Source: Ptychodera flava
Taxonomy: Eukaryota > Hemichordata > Enteropneusta > Ptychoderidae
Direction: 5' to 3'
Assembly (NCBI RefSeq): GCF_041260155.1
Contig: NC_091931.1
Span: 27,979,654 to 28,043,653, forward strand
DNA length: 64,000 nt
Part shown: piece by piece, positions 50,469-61,677 of the stretch
Numbering within the stretch: position 1 is the stretch's first letter
Layout: every line of letters starts with the position of its first letter
Position numbers and translations under genes: made by a program
The notes under the pieces: generated by a model
Told to the model about the DNA's origin: nothing
Databases searched by the model: none
The model's input: only the letters and a program-made list of their open reading frames with translations

Positions 50469-52276
50469 TCTTACATTCCTGATCGGGGCATCAAAATGTC
50501 GGAGTAGTGACCGTTTTCGTGCGATGTCAACAATTTTTCTTCCGATTTTATCGCGCCAGTGTGGAACGCTACCTCGGACGCGCTTCTGCAAGTTTGGAGT
50601 GTGTGCACTACACACATACGTACGTACAGAGCGCGCGCGAGACTTGTTCTGGCACTCGTCCAAGGGGTCCCTTGAAACCGTTCTACAGTGAACGCGCAGA
50701 TACAGCCGCAGGGAATGGGGTGCCTTGAAACCGTGCCGTACGGAACGGGCGCGAGTTCCGTACGGCTTTTTTAGCGCACGCTAAATTCTATTGTTCTCGA
50801 TGGTAGATGTATAATAATGATATTTATGTTCTTGATTAGACTAGAGTGCTTACAAGTCTATGGTTGTGCAAGAAAATTGATTTTGGAATTTCACTGAAAT
50901 GTCCATTCACTATGCATGGCAGCCTATGATGAAACTATGAATATTTTTTTTCCAATACAAAAATAGGAAAATCTGTGCATTTATGTACTCCTAATTATTG
51001 GTATTAATGTTCATAATTAGACTAGAGTGGTTTCAAGTCAATGGTTGTGCAAGAAATTTGATTTTGGAATTTCACTGAAATGTTGATTCACTATGCATGG
51101 CAGCCTATGATGAAACTATGAATATTTTTTTAAATACAAAACCATTTAAATCTATGCATTTATGTACACTTAATTATTGGTATTAATGTTCATGATGATG
51201 GTGTTGCAAGAAATTTGATTTTGGAATTTCACCGAAATGTTGATTCACTATACATTGTAGGCTATGAGGAAACTACAAATAACTCATAGGTTATCTGATC
51301 CTAAATTGTTATTCAAAAGTTGTTCGACCTGAAGCTTCCAGTTGTTATTGATGACATTTTGCACTATTCTGAATAGTTTGTATTCTGTCAATGTCCTCAA
51401 AAAATAAAAAATGTACATACAGCGACATGAACATTTGACACCGACCTATACCCAATGTATTGTCAATGGGAGAATGATATCAAATAAGTGATCTCCCAAA
51501 TTGTTATTGAAAGCGTCATTATAGGGGACAGTTTATATGCACAATAGAGGAGTTGGATAAGTAGAAATCATGACAACTTAAATCAATGTGGCTGCTTGGA
51601 TCATCAATACATTGTTTATTATACCCTTAAACTTGCGCCCGAAGGGCGCGCCGAAAATGGAAATGACAGAAAATGAAAGTGCCAGGAGGTATTTTTTCTT
51701 TTTCTTTATTCCATATTCTTCAATACGTGCACATGCAATTTCAGCTTTGATGCATAAAAAAGGTGACCCTCCCCCATAGGCTTGCACAAAATTTTATGAC
51801 CCTTCAAAAATGCTTGCGCGCAAAATGGCGACCCCCCCCAAAAAACACCTGCCCCCCCTGTAATATGTGTCCAGTCCCTTAATTGACCACATTGCAAGTT
51901 CTTACGTAGATGTATCTTTGTTTTTGCTGCAGAGGCGGAGGTTTTTTTCACAAAATATTATTTCCTTTTTTCGCATTCAGTCAAAGCAAAGAAGGCAAAG
52001 AAGGTAGAGGTTATCTATATCATTAAACTGACCTGGCCTGACATGACCTGAACTCTAAGTTCTGAATTTAATGTCAATACTCAGGCACTTTTATTATGCT
52101 ATGGACGAGTAAGAAGCGAGATCTCGTTTATACCTCCATGAGAATACACGCTAAAGGTGCGTGGGTCTTTCTGTGTAAACATTTCTGTACAACCTAGTTA
52201 AGCCTTATGGTGAAATAAATCATGAACACTACCACAACAACCACAACAATCACTTGTATCCTAAATGATCTTGTAG

Positions 52277-52451
52277 GGTCCGACATAGCTGTGGGTCCAT
52301 AGCTGGGGAGTTTTCAGACGGGATTCATGCCTTTTACGGGCTGGTTTTGACTTTTACGATTTTAACCCCGCCAAAGAAAAAACCAGCCCGTAAAAGGCAT
52401 GAATCCCGTCTGAAAAACACCACAGCTATGGACCCACAGCTAGGTCCGACA
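52277..52451. mobile_element. Mutator-like MITE with 9 bp target duplication
   Basis: The body 52286-52442 runs from TAGCTGTGGGTCCATAGCTG to GGACCCACAGCTA. It is flanked by the direct repeat GGTCCGACA (52277-52285 and 52443-52451). Copy C has a single GGGTCCGACACAGTAG near 60435 and copy A GGCTCCGACAAGGTG near 43012, both uninterrupted. A 9 bp duplication fits Mutator-type transposition (family knowledge). Relative of 2527-2719. Confidence 0.85.
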
Positions 52452-53111
52452 CAGTGGACAACTACTTGCAGCGTGGGAAATGCAGTAACTTACAATCGAA
52501 GATTGCTTCCTCATTCTTGTAGGCGGAATTCATTGTTCGGTATGCTTAAGCCAATCGTTTCGCATGTCCTCCAGAAAAGCAAGGGAATCAAATTATCTAC
52601 ACCATAAGTAGAGTTACCGCAGAGTCAACTCGTCAAAGTAGCATGCTTTGTGGAACTTCACGAATACCAGCCACACTCGGCAGAGCTGATGTGTCTCTTT
52701 CCGCAGACGCCATGGCCCATACTGAAATTTGCATTCACCGGCGTCGCGATCTCCATCAGCCGTCAGTCAGAGTGCGGCCCCTTCTTCACAATAAAGCCGA
52801 GGGTCACCAGAACTGTGAAGTATGAAATCAGATACATGAATCACTAACAGTATTTTATGATAACAACTAATCGGTAATGAAGGGAAAATATTCACACGAT
52901 CCAGAAGTTCGACGACACAAGGCTGGAGTGTGTCACCGGGTCCCGGATGTTGCCACGTGAAGTGACTTCAAAATCAGTTCTGCGAAAACTTAATTAGTAA
53001 AACGAAGACCTTTACGTAGGGAAGTCAAAAGGGAAAAAAATATATAAATTTCAATTATATTTGTATATAGTACTCGCTTACGCAAGGGTCACCAAGAAAT
53101 ATTCTGTGCTC

Positions 53112-55166
53112 TAAGGCTGCGTTAACAAAAACCGGCGAGGAGGTGCTGGAGGAATTCAGGGGGATTTGAAAATTGTGGGTATAGTAGAGGGGACTTGAAA
53201 GTTTTGCTCTGCCTATAGGGGACCTGAACATTTTTGTTCCCTTTTACTTTTTACATTTTCCGATTCCAAGGTTTGGTAAGTAATTCAATGAAAAATGAAT
53301 AGCATTTTAATGTCATCCAATTGTTCTAATGTTAGTAATACTTAAACAAAATCTAGAATAATTTAGTCACATTTCATAACTTTTATCTCCAAAATAAAAT
53401 AATCTATACATGTATGATTTTTCGGGGGAAAAGATGTGGGCCTAGTAACGAGGCAGAAGCTGCAATTGTTATATTTTTTTCAATATTGCTGTGCGATATG
53501 TAAAATACAGGTTTGTTTTTGCTGTCTCCTTCCAGCATGCTCAAACACACAATATTAGTTTGTCGACAAAGCCTGTATATATAAATATGTATTGAGTGAT
53601 AATTGAATTAGAGTCAAGACTGAAAGTTATTTAATTGTCAATGACGCAAATGCATGGTACACATACACTGGCCGTGTGAGCAAGCTGAATACATGCATGC
53701 TGTGGGGAGTAGGACAAGAACGCAGTTGTATAAACTGAACAAAAGTATTGTCAAAATTATCCAAAGTTAATATAGCTGCCCTGCTACTGCAGTGTCACTG
53801 TCACTGCATACCGCAGTGACAGAGATAGCTCTGACTCTGATGTTGTTGTAGAAGAAAAGTTTGGGTCAAATGACGATCATGACAGTGAAATATACTTGTA
53901 CACAAGATCAGGCCAGAGAGCAACACATGGACGACCAAGAGACTTTTTGAGAATAATCAAATATTAAAGAAAAATGGGGTCACCACGCTTGATTTTCTAA
54001 ATTTTCACATTCTCATCGTAAAATAACACAAAAGTAAAACTTTGAACAGTAAAGAATCTAATTTAAATGAAAAATATGTGACTAAATGGAATTATTTTAA
54101 TTTTACCAAATTTGCCATTATTACAACAAAAAATTAAGAGATTAAAACGTTTATTTGATGGAATATTTAACCTTCTAGTATTGTCAGTATTGTAAAAAAA
54201 TTTATAGGTACCATCTAATGCAGCCAGGAATTCACGATTTGCATACTCTCATCATTTTGTATGCTCTTCAGCAAGTGCCATTGACCTGGCCGAGAGTGGA
54301 TTAACTCAAGTCGGCTTTGACTGATAAATCCAAAAAGTCCACTGATGCGTTTACAAATGTATCAATTTACAGTGAATTTCAAAATAGCTTGGAATTACAA
54401 CGTGCTTGGGTGATTAGAAAAACATTGCTGGCGATAGAAAATAACTCCAACTGCATCCATTGCAAACGTTCTCCTTTGATAGATTTTGCAACAATTTAAC
54501 CCAATACGACGTCCACTGTTCTCACTCACAGATCACGTTGAGTGTAGAACGTGAGTGTAGGAACACCAATCGTTGTACCGACCTGTACACAATGTACCGA
54601 GAAAAACCTACCGTTAGTGTTCTTTGCAGTTTCATCGACGGGAAATGTGATAAAGGCAATACAAGAATGTTCAAACAGTGTGTACGTGTGAGTTTTTCCA
54701 TTGAAGCGCGGCAACACTGACGATGTTGACTGTGGCACAGTGAACGGCGTATTGGGTTCAATTGTTGCAAACTTTGTCGAAGTAGAAGGTTTGTAATGAA
54801 AGCAGGTGGCGTCATTTTCTATCACCAGGAACGTTTTTCTTATCACCCTATCACGTTGTAATTCCAAGCTATTTTGAAATTCACTTTAAGAACTTGCCTT
54901 AGGAATATGGCTCTACAAACTGCTGATAAGTGTAGTGTTGAACATCTTAGAGCAGAATTGCCAAATGCATGCAGTGTGTATTTTTTATCTCTATGTGCAT
55001 CCCTGAAAATATGTGGTTACATGATAATTGGGGGTCCTTGAAAAATTTTGATAATATAGACGGGGGGACTTGAAAAGTATGAGGGTATTTAGGGGGATCT
55101 GAAAAAAATAAGATTTCAATCACGATTCCTCCAGCGCCCCCCCCCCCCCATCGTTATTTGTGAACG
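53112..55166. mobile_element. 2 kb non-autonomous insertion in copy B
   Basis: The left end TAAGGCTGCGTTAACAAAAA with GGTGCTGGAGGAATTCAGGG is matched in reverse by the right end (ATTCCTCCAGCGCCCCC then CGTTATTTGTGAACG), about 45 bp of imperfect inverted repeat. GGGGACTTGAAA-type repeats lie inside both ends. Copy A has nothing like it between about 43680 and 43770. No transposase frame. Contains the foldback at 54368. Confidence 0.65.
54368..54890. repeat. nested foldback, about 170 bp arms
   Basis: The left arm has GTGAATTTCAAAATAGCTTG near 54371 and the right arm CAAGCTATTTTGAAATTCAC near 54868. Pairing continues inward through GAAAAACATTGCTGG and TTTGCAACAATTTAACCCAA at roughly 90 percent by eye. 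The spacer is about 200 bp. Confidence 0.8.
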
Positions 55167-55450
55167 TATCATAACAGAAAAGATGGCATTAATGGATATA
55201 GAAAGTTTAAGCGTTTCGCATGTCAAGTGATCGATGTAGTCGTCGGGGTCCTGCAGATTATACATAATAACATGACAGTCGTAAGCCTCCCCCCCGGAAA
55301 ACCGTTTCACTTTGCATCCAATAGTGTGCGTCCAGTAATCTCTACTCCTGCAAATTTATACAGGATTTGAAAGATGTTAACCATTCCAAATTTAAGGTAT
55401 TCTGGCGACCATGCAACGGTATAATTTGTTTCGCATGCCTGAATCAACAA

Positions 55451-55488
55451 TGACGTCAGCAGTTTACGGGGAGTTTCGTTTATAGAAC
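55451..55488 (+). promoter_or_regulatory. predicted promoter, copy B (CRE plus TATA-like)
   Basis: TGACGTCA at 55451-55458 with TTCGTTTATAGAACC about 25 bp on. The upstream block TTTGTTTCGCATGC is shared with copy C. The downstream gene body is gone, so this would be an orphan promoter. Confidence 0.55.
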
Positions 55489-55504
55489 CGTCATGATAGG
55501 TGAA

Positions 55505-55686
55505 TCTGGCCATTTATTTGAAACATAAGGCCAGACGCATGTAACAGAGGCAACTGTTGGGATCAGAAACTTGGACAAGAGAAATTCATCTCATTATAGA
55601 CAAATCCTAGTGCTCATAACTCAGTTTTGGTCAGTAAAGACAGTTTCAAAGTAGTTCCTTTCAGCGAAGAGTGAAGTATACATTTG
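55505..55686 (+). other. orphan 5' exon, copy B
   Basis: It ends TACATTTG|GTAAGTAATT at 55686, equivalent to the exon ending at 44181. The donor is preserved although no coding exon follows in this copy. Confidence 0.5.
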
Positions 55687-56138
55687 GTAAGTAATTGCAC
55701 AGTACGATTACAGTACGGTTAGTAACGGCGTCTCGCCAATCAAGGTGCACGGTGTTTACCGAACCATATATGACGTGAGATTCTCTTAACATCCGTAAAT
55801 TTAAAGAACGCTAGTTACCAACTCACGTTACTCAACTCACGTAATTGGCTGTGTTACTAAGTCATTGCAAAGGACATTAACCTTCATAAAATAAAACAGT
55901 ACACTGTGCAAAATTTCCTCATTCGTCGCAAATAAAATGACAACATGGCGTCCTGTTAATATTTAACTGCATTCAGTGAAAGCCTTGCCACTTCGGCCTA
56001 TTGAAAAAAATAAAATGAAGATATTCTACAGTGCTACAACGCTTGCACGTATTGAGCTAAAACAAATTGTTACTTCTTTCACTTCGATGGGACAATGTTA
56101 ACTAATAAAAGCTGACACCGTAACTCAAAAACCTTCAA

Positions 56139-56515
56139 AATGTTACAGAATTCTCCTCCTAATTTGTTATTGTCGCTGAATTTAGACAATCAGGCTTTAC
56201 CGTGCTTTGTAAAATTGCTGATTTAACGGACTATTTTCTTGATCTGGAGTAAATGCATGTGTTAATATTTAGTGTTTGTCCTAACGAAAATGTAATTTGC
56301 CAAGTAGCGGTACCAAAGGAGTAGCGGCCATTTTGAATTGTAAATATCGGTAAAGTTTATAGGTAGTTTGTTTGTTTGCGTAGTACCATAATTTGCGACG
56401 TGACTAATTTCTTGATTTCGGAAGACAATTTTAAAGATTCTATGAAAAGAAACACCTTTAGCAAAACGCTCAGTCTTTCAGTTCTAATCAGACGCGTATT
56501 ATCTTAATACCTCAG
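56139..56515 (+). mobile_element. TTAA-family MITE inherited in copy B
   Basis: Same place and sequence family as 44630-45003, with the GTAGCGGCCATTTTGAATTG core and the GACGCGTATTATC right edge. Confidence 0.55.
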
Positions 56516-56956
56516 GTTGAACAACACAGGTAATAGGGTTTCACAAATCTACTGCAAGCCCGCAGTGAACAATTTCAAGGAATGCATGGAACTTTTTCTC
56601 TCTTCGGCAAATTCATCAAAATATTACTTGACTCCATGAATGATGCCGCTGTTGTCTGTCTCAAAGGTCAAAACGGATAACATACAGATAAACACTAACT
56701 TATAAGTAGTGACCCGAACATCGTATAAATTTTACAGTTTGTATGACTATTTAAAGCCGGATGCTGTTCCTCTACAAGTAAATAATTCTTGGTATAGAAT
56801 GGTTCGCATTTTACATATTTACATCAAGTACATTTAGTTTGACCTAATAATTTTTTTCACAATTCCAAATTTATTCACAGAACAAAATAAACCATTCAAG
56901 AGTATATATTTACACCAAATTTCTTGTTGATAACATGAGTTCTCATTACTATGTAT

Positions 56957-57030
56957 TTAAAGATTCCATGAAAAAACCTTTAGCAAAACGCTCAGTCTTT
57001 CAGTTTCAATCAGACGCGTATTACCTTATC
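56957..57030 (+). repeat. 74 bp local duplication of 56432-56505
   Basis: AAAGATTCCATGAAAAAACC through CAGACGCGTATTACC repeats the MITE right end 525 bp upstream, and it is joined directly to the LRR gene scrap at 57031. It marks the breakpoint of the deletion or rearrangement that removed the gene. Confidence 0.7.
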
Positions 57031-57160
57031 GATCAGATCCCCGTAAAGGAGTTCATATACCTCTGTGCATCAAGTTGACAGACCATCCCAGTCTCGGCTT
57101 GGATCGCAATTGCCGCTGGCTGCGTCACCTTCGGTGTGTTGGTAACAATATGGTGACTGT
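57031..57160 (+). pseudogene. 3' scrap of the LRR receptor gene
   Basis: It translates as DQIPVKEFIYLCASS, a stop in place of the first Cys of SSCQT, then QTIPVSAWIAIAAGCVTFG. This matches EQVPVKEFTYLCTSSCQTIS and the membrane start of the gene at 46250. Only the end of the C-terminal cap and the membrane segment survive. Confidence 0.8.
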
Positions 57161-57189
57161 AGATCATGAATATCCCAGAAATTAAAAGC

Positions 57190-58350
57190 GCAATCTCACG
57201 TGATTATTCGTTGTGGCAAAATGTAGAGTGACTTACACCGTAAGACCACTTTTGTAACGATACCGACAAGTGTTCATCGGAAGCTGTGCTAGTGTCTAAC
57301 AACAGAGAAAAATATTTTAACCCGGGCAAAATCAAAGCAATACTCTGCAAAACATTGCAATATCGAATCATTCGAATCAGTTTTAATTTTACATTCACAA
57401 AGCATGAGGCAGTTTGAAATTTCACAACAAGAGTATGTTTTCAGAGTGGCGAAGAGAAACGAGGCTATTCGAGAAAGCAAATTGTTTCATATAATATGTA
57501 CGCTTGGAATATTCGTAGACAAGACTAACCACATTGAAACGTTTGACCTTTAAGATGTTGTTTACTTCATCCCCCTGCTCAACAGTTTATTTTGTTTTCT
57601 GAAGATTTCAGATTGTTATTTTTTAGTTATTTTTTTTACTCTGTACGTACACACATCATTGTCATATCAAAACCTGTTCCGTCTCCAAAATATCAAAAAC
57701 TAACTGTATTTTTCAGCCTGTTCCCTTTTTGTTTGATATTAAGATTTTCCCTATATATCTCAAGCCACAGATTTAAAAACATTTATTTTAACGGACTTCC
57801 TCCTAAGTTCGTAGATTTTTTAACAACGCAATAAGCTTGATACGTATAGATTCTGAAGATGAACTTCACTGATGAAATGACACTAATACAACTGCAAAAT
57901 ATATTTGAAGTGACTGGACCTGACCAAATTCAAACAAAGACCCTAAACTTTCATATAGGGTCTGCAAATAAGCAGAGGTCGCGAAAGCTGTGTTTCTTTA
58001 TGGTCGAAGTAAGCAGAAAAGAAAAAGAAAAATCTAAAACACTTATCAACTGACGTATATCACCTGAGCTTCAGGGAAAAGACAGGTAGGGAGAAAGAGT
58101 TTTTCGGCCTTCACTCGTTCAGCTCTAATTATGTATTTTTCTCCCAACGTCATCCGTGTTCTGTGTTTGACATATTAAATGGATATACAGTTTAACTCAA
58201 AGGTATCTCAGACAACTTCTCCATCAGTTGTGCAGTGGTGGTTGCTTGACAATTCTTCTGGGTGAGAACTTCAAGGCTTCTGTTCACCGTGTTTGTCTTT
58301 TTCTGAGATGGTAATTTTGAAACTTTACTCGATAATATTTTTGGTTTTTG
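57190..58350. other. intergenic, nothing recognised
   Basis: AT-rich with short frames only (for example 57592-57834). No domain or RNA seen. Confidence 0.4.
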
Positions 58351-58573
58351 TATATAACACGATTGGAACTAATTTGGGATAATTGGGCGGTGAAGTAATG
58401 TCTTTAAAATACTGCAAATTTAATGTAAGCTTATCAGCTTTTCTTTACGTTACACACTTGTTTTTATGAGTAATTTGTAATATTGTGACAGTCAGCTATA
58501 GGACGCCTACCATTTTGAGAAATTTGAAAATAAGAGGATCCAATTATCCCAAATTAGTTCCAATCGTGATATA
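58351..58573. mobile_element. MITE with long TIRs (GATTGGAACTAATTTGGG)
   Basis: The left end TATATAACACGATTGGAACT continuing AATTTGGGATAATTG is matched by CAATTATCCCAAATTAGTTC and CAATCGTGATATA on the right, about 33 bp of inverted repeat. The element is about 223 bp with no coding content. Confidence 0.8.
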
Positions 58574-59140
58574 TACATTTTTGGCTAAAAGTCTTATTTA
58601 CAATCGTTATGTTAGCTGTACAATGAGATGGGATTTTTTAAAGAAAAAATTACATATTTATTAATTCTATCAAAGGGTGGGAAAAAAGTACTTAAAATTT
58701 GAAAAAGACACGATTTTTACCGAGTTTCGTTATTAAAAAATAAGCCTTCATTATGGGTTGAATACCGAATAAAATATTATTAGATTGAAAAAGTTGTCAC
58801 TCAGGAGTAAAGTAGTGCTTCGCAACGTTTAAACCTCAAGTTATCAGAAAAACGGAGTGGCCATAAGTACTGGATCGCCAAGACAAACATCAATTAAAAT
58901 TGATTAAGACAAAGAAATGAATTTACCTGTGATGCGATGTAGGAAAGAAGAAATGTTACTTAAGATAACTAGATTGGAATTTTGGGATCATTAACAACTT
59001 TATTAAATATTAAAGCTTTATACACTGCCCCCTTTGTGTTGTCATGATTTGTCACCACTTTATTGTGTAAGGTCAAAAGAAGGCATGACATGACAATTGT
59101 GATTCAGATAAAAATGATGTACATTTTACAACTTCTGTGT
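58574..59140. other. intergenic, nothing recognised
   Basis: AT-rich spacer between a MITE and the last tRNA-Gly copy. Confidence 0.4.
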
Positions 59141-59211
59141 AGATCGGTGGTTCAGTGGTAGAATTCTCGCCTGCCACGCGGGAGGCCCGGGTTCGATTCC
59201 CGGCCGATGCA
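59141..59211 (+). tRNA. tRNA-Gly (GCC), acceptor-stem variant
   Basis: It is identical to the intact copies except the first two bases (AG for GC), which breaks the top two acceptor pairs against CCGATGC. Internal promoter boxes and TTTT at about 59220 are intact, so it may be transcribed but probably not matured or charged well. Confidence 0.75.
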
Positions 59212-59587
59212 ACTTCCTCTTTTAACAGCTTCCTTGAAATTGAAAGGCCAAAAAATGGTTTGCTCATAGTCCCCCGAGATAGTTACTCAAGGGTCTGTTT
59301 GCTGCTTTGATAATTTTGTACACTGATTATGCCAATTTTGAGACACACAAAGCTTACATTTGGTTAATTTCGATGAATTAAATAAGAAGTCGCTTGAAAC
59401 AACCCATTACATATCTTTTCATATTTTACCAATTGAAAGCTGTTACAAAATAGGGCTTGTTAAATCAGTCTCCGACTTCGTTGAACAAGTGCGCATGTAA
59501 ATCTTGTGGCGTTTCAAACTCATTATAGGTATCCCTTTGAGAAAGGTCCGCCAGGCGTAGGAAAAGCTAAATTCAGAGTCTGGGGTC

Positions 59588-59627
59588 ATTCGCCTGCCAC
59601 TTGGAAAGCCCGGGTTCGATTCCAGAC
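59588..59627 (+). repeat. tRNA-Gly fragment
   Basis: TTCGCCTGCCACTTGGAAAG then CCCGGGTTCGATTCCAGAC matches the anticodon and T arms of the tRNA-Gly copies with several changes. The 5' half and acceptor end are missing. It lies 377 bp after the copy at 59211. Confidence 0.65.
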
Positions 59628-61430
59628 ACTTTGATAAGGACATGATGTTGGAAATAGACCCATAGCTGTGAAATATTCTATTCGTTGATGTCGGTGGCTT
59701 CTAAATCTGTCTTATACGACTTGCTAGACCAATTGTATTTCCTCTTAGTTTGTAGAACGACCGCGAGTTATTCAAAATCAATGGTGCAAAACTGCATGTT
59801 TTAACAGAGTCTGTCAACTATTTCATGAACAACCTCTTCAAGTTCTTGCGTGGATGTATGTCCTTGTTGTACTGAGTGATATAAGGTGAAGATGGTTGCG
59901 CAGGCAATCTTCTTTCAAAAGTTGACATTTTTTCTGTTATTTACTGGCTGAAAAAGAGATTATGGTAACCCAACTTGTTATTGATATCATTGATCTGACT
60001 TAACCTGACCTAACTTGACCTGACCTGACCTCTAGGTGCTGACTTTACTGTCGATATTCATGCACCTTAGTTATCCTAAGTCACGTGTGCTTGTCGAGTA
60101 ACCTCCTCTGAGAGGTCGTTATAACAGCTTGGTGTTTTCTATAATTTATTACCGTTGCACCCTTCCAATGCCTATAGTTATCTGCGGTTGTTGCCCTGGT
60201 ATAGGCCACCACTGTTTGGCGAACAAGCAATATATTACTGTCAAACAGTAAAATGGGGGAGGGGGCGCCGCAAAGGTATCTGTCACATAGGCAAACAAGC
60301 AAAGTAGATAATACTACGAATCGCACACGCATGCCCAGTCTTTTCATGTCAACATTTCTGTTCAACCAGGTAAATTAATCATGAACACGGCCATAAAAAC
60401 CACCTGGTACGCTCAATGATCTATGTCTTGAAGGGTCCGACACAGTAGGCAGCTTACTGGAGTGCGGGAAATGCGCTGTCTCGGTGCTTTGCAGGCGAAA
60501 TTTGTCTTTCGACAGCCCTATAGACCTCTTTTTGTGTGTCTTTCTGAAAAGCGGAGGAAAGTCCATGGAAGAAACTGTCTACTCTGAAAGTAGAGTTACC
60601 GCACAAGCCAAGTGACAGGCTGAGTGAGAAACTTCACGAATGCCAGCTGTACTTGACAGCATAGGCAATCATGTCCACTCTCGCAGATGTCACAAACCAT
60701 CGTCTAATAAGAATTCACCTTCAAGATCTCCAGAGTCAATTGGAGTAAGACCCTTTCTGAATAACGGAGAAGCGGGTCACCAAAACTGCCATGGACTACC
60801 TTGAAATATCACAAACGCAGCACATTGGTAACGAATCGGCTAATATTTAACGAAGGGAAATAAATGTGGATCATAAGCTCCATGACAACAGAAAAACCGA
60901 GTATGTCAGCCGGATATCGCTACACTTTGATGTAATTTCTGTAGAAGAAATCATATATCATAAAACCGAAGATTTTGACATTTTTAAACAAAAAAGGAGA
61001 AGTATTTCAATTCCTCTGTATTGACAGTTTGCTAGTTCACTACCTTGATGAATATTCATATATATTCAGAAACCTACTGTGCACATGCGTTAAGTGTACA
61101 GGCAAAGATGAAGATTTAGTAGATATTGACAGCATTTCGCATAAATCAAAATAAGTTATGAAATCACCAGTTTAGCGAGAGAATACAAAGTTATAAGCCC
61201 ACCAGGATAATCGTTGGAGTTTGAAACAGATGTTCTTTTTCCCCGGTAATCTTAACTCCCGCCAATTCAAGTTACACATGATTTCGAAAGTCTCAAAATA
61301 ATATTAATGTAAAGTACGCGCTTGCGCATACTTCTACGATGTTGACCAATGACCATGCCTTGATGAAATTATTCCGGCGACAATGGAAAGGAACTATTTG
61401 TTTCGCATGCAAAAATAAGCTATGATTTCG

Positions 61431-61481
61431 TGACGTCACTGTTTCTTTAGTCTGACAGGCGACTCAGAGTTCCATATATAG
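61431..61481 (+). promoter_or_regulatory. predicted promoter, copy C (CRE plus TATA box)
   Basis: TGACGTCA at 61431-61438 and ATATATAG at 61474-61481. This is the best TATA match of the three copies, with the TTTGTTTCGCATGC block just upstream as in copy B. Confidence 0.6.
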
Positions 61482-61499
61482 AGGCAACACGCGTGAGTC

Positions 61500-61677
61500 A
61501 TTTTGTACTGACGTGCTGCGAGACGCATTGACTAGGTCAACTGCCGAGACCAGAAACGTTGGAAGTTTCAAATTTGTCTTAGAACAGACATATTGTGATT
61601 CTTGTGACCCTGTTTTGGTCGCTTTAGGGTTTCATTTTGAGTCCGTTCCATTCAGGAAAGACTGGCATACACAACAG
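61500..61677 (+). other. predicted 5' exon, copy C
   Basis: It ends CACAACAG|GTAAGTAACTG at 61677, a consensus donor equivalent to 44181 and 55686. Any coding exon would lie beyond 64000. Confidence 0.5.

Larger units (their letters stand above)
48903..51882. mobile_element. 3 kb TTAA-flanked element, non-autonomous
   Basis: TTAA lies at 48903-48906 and 51879-51882. The ends GGGACTGGACATAAATTACA and TGTAATATGTGTCCAGTCCC are inverted, with similarity extending about 45 bp (ACACC, GTGACCCTCCCC blocks). Copy A reads GCAAAATTTGATGCATGATG at the same place (about 42816), an uninterrupted site. The interior holds about six diverged 160-190 bp monomers (starts near 49276, 49469, 49648, 50897, 51079, 51236) and two large palindromes. 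No transposase frame is visible. The TTAA duplication suggests piggyBac-type mobilisation. Confidence 0.8.
48500..57165. repeat. large duplication, copy B (gene body lost)
   Basis: Collinear with copy A from the tRNA-Gly through the promoter and 5' exon to the LRR gene tail, but expanded by insertions at 48903, 52277 and 53112. The LRR coding exon is missing except for the scrap at 57031. Confidence 0.8.

Noticed and set aside
53112-55166. A host gene fragment in the 54.3-54.9 kb frames
   Set aside because: The frames on both strands are generated by the inverted repeat 54368-54890 and encode nothing recognisable.
34827-59627. A CRISPR-like array suggested by evenly repeated 71 bp units
   Set aside because: The repeats are tRNA genes spaced by kilobases in a eukaryotic context.
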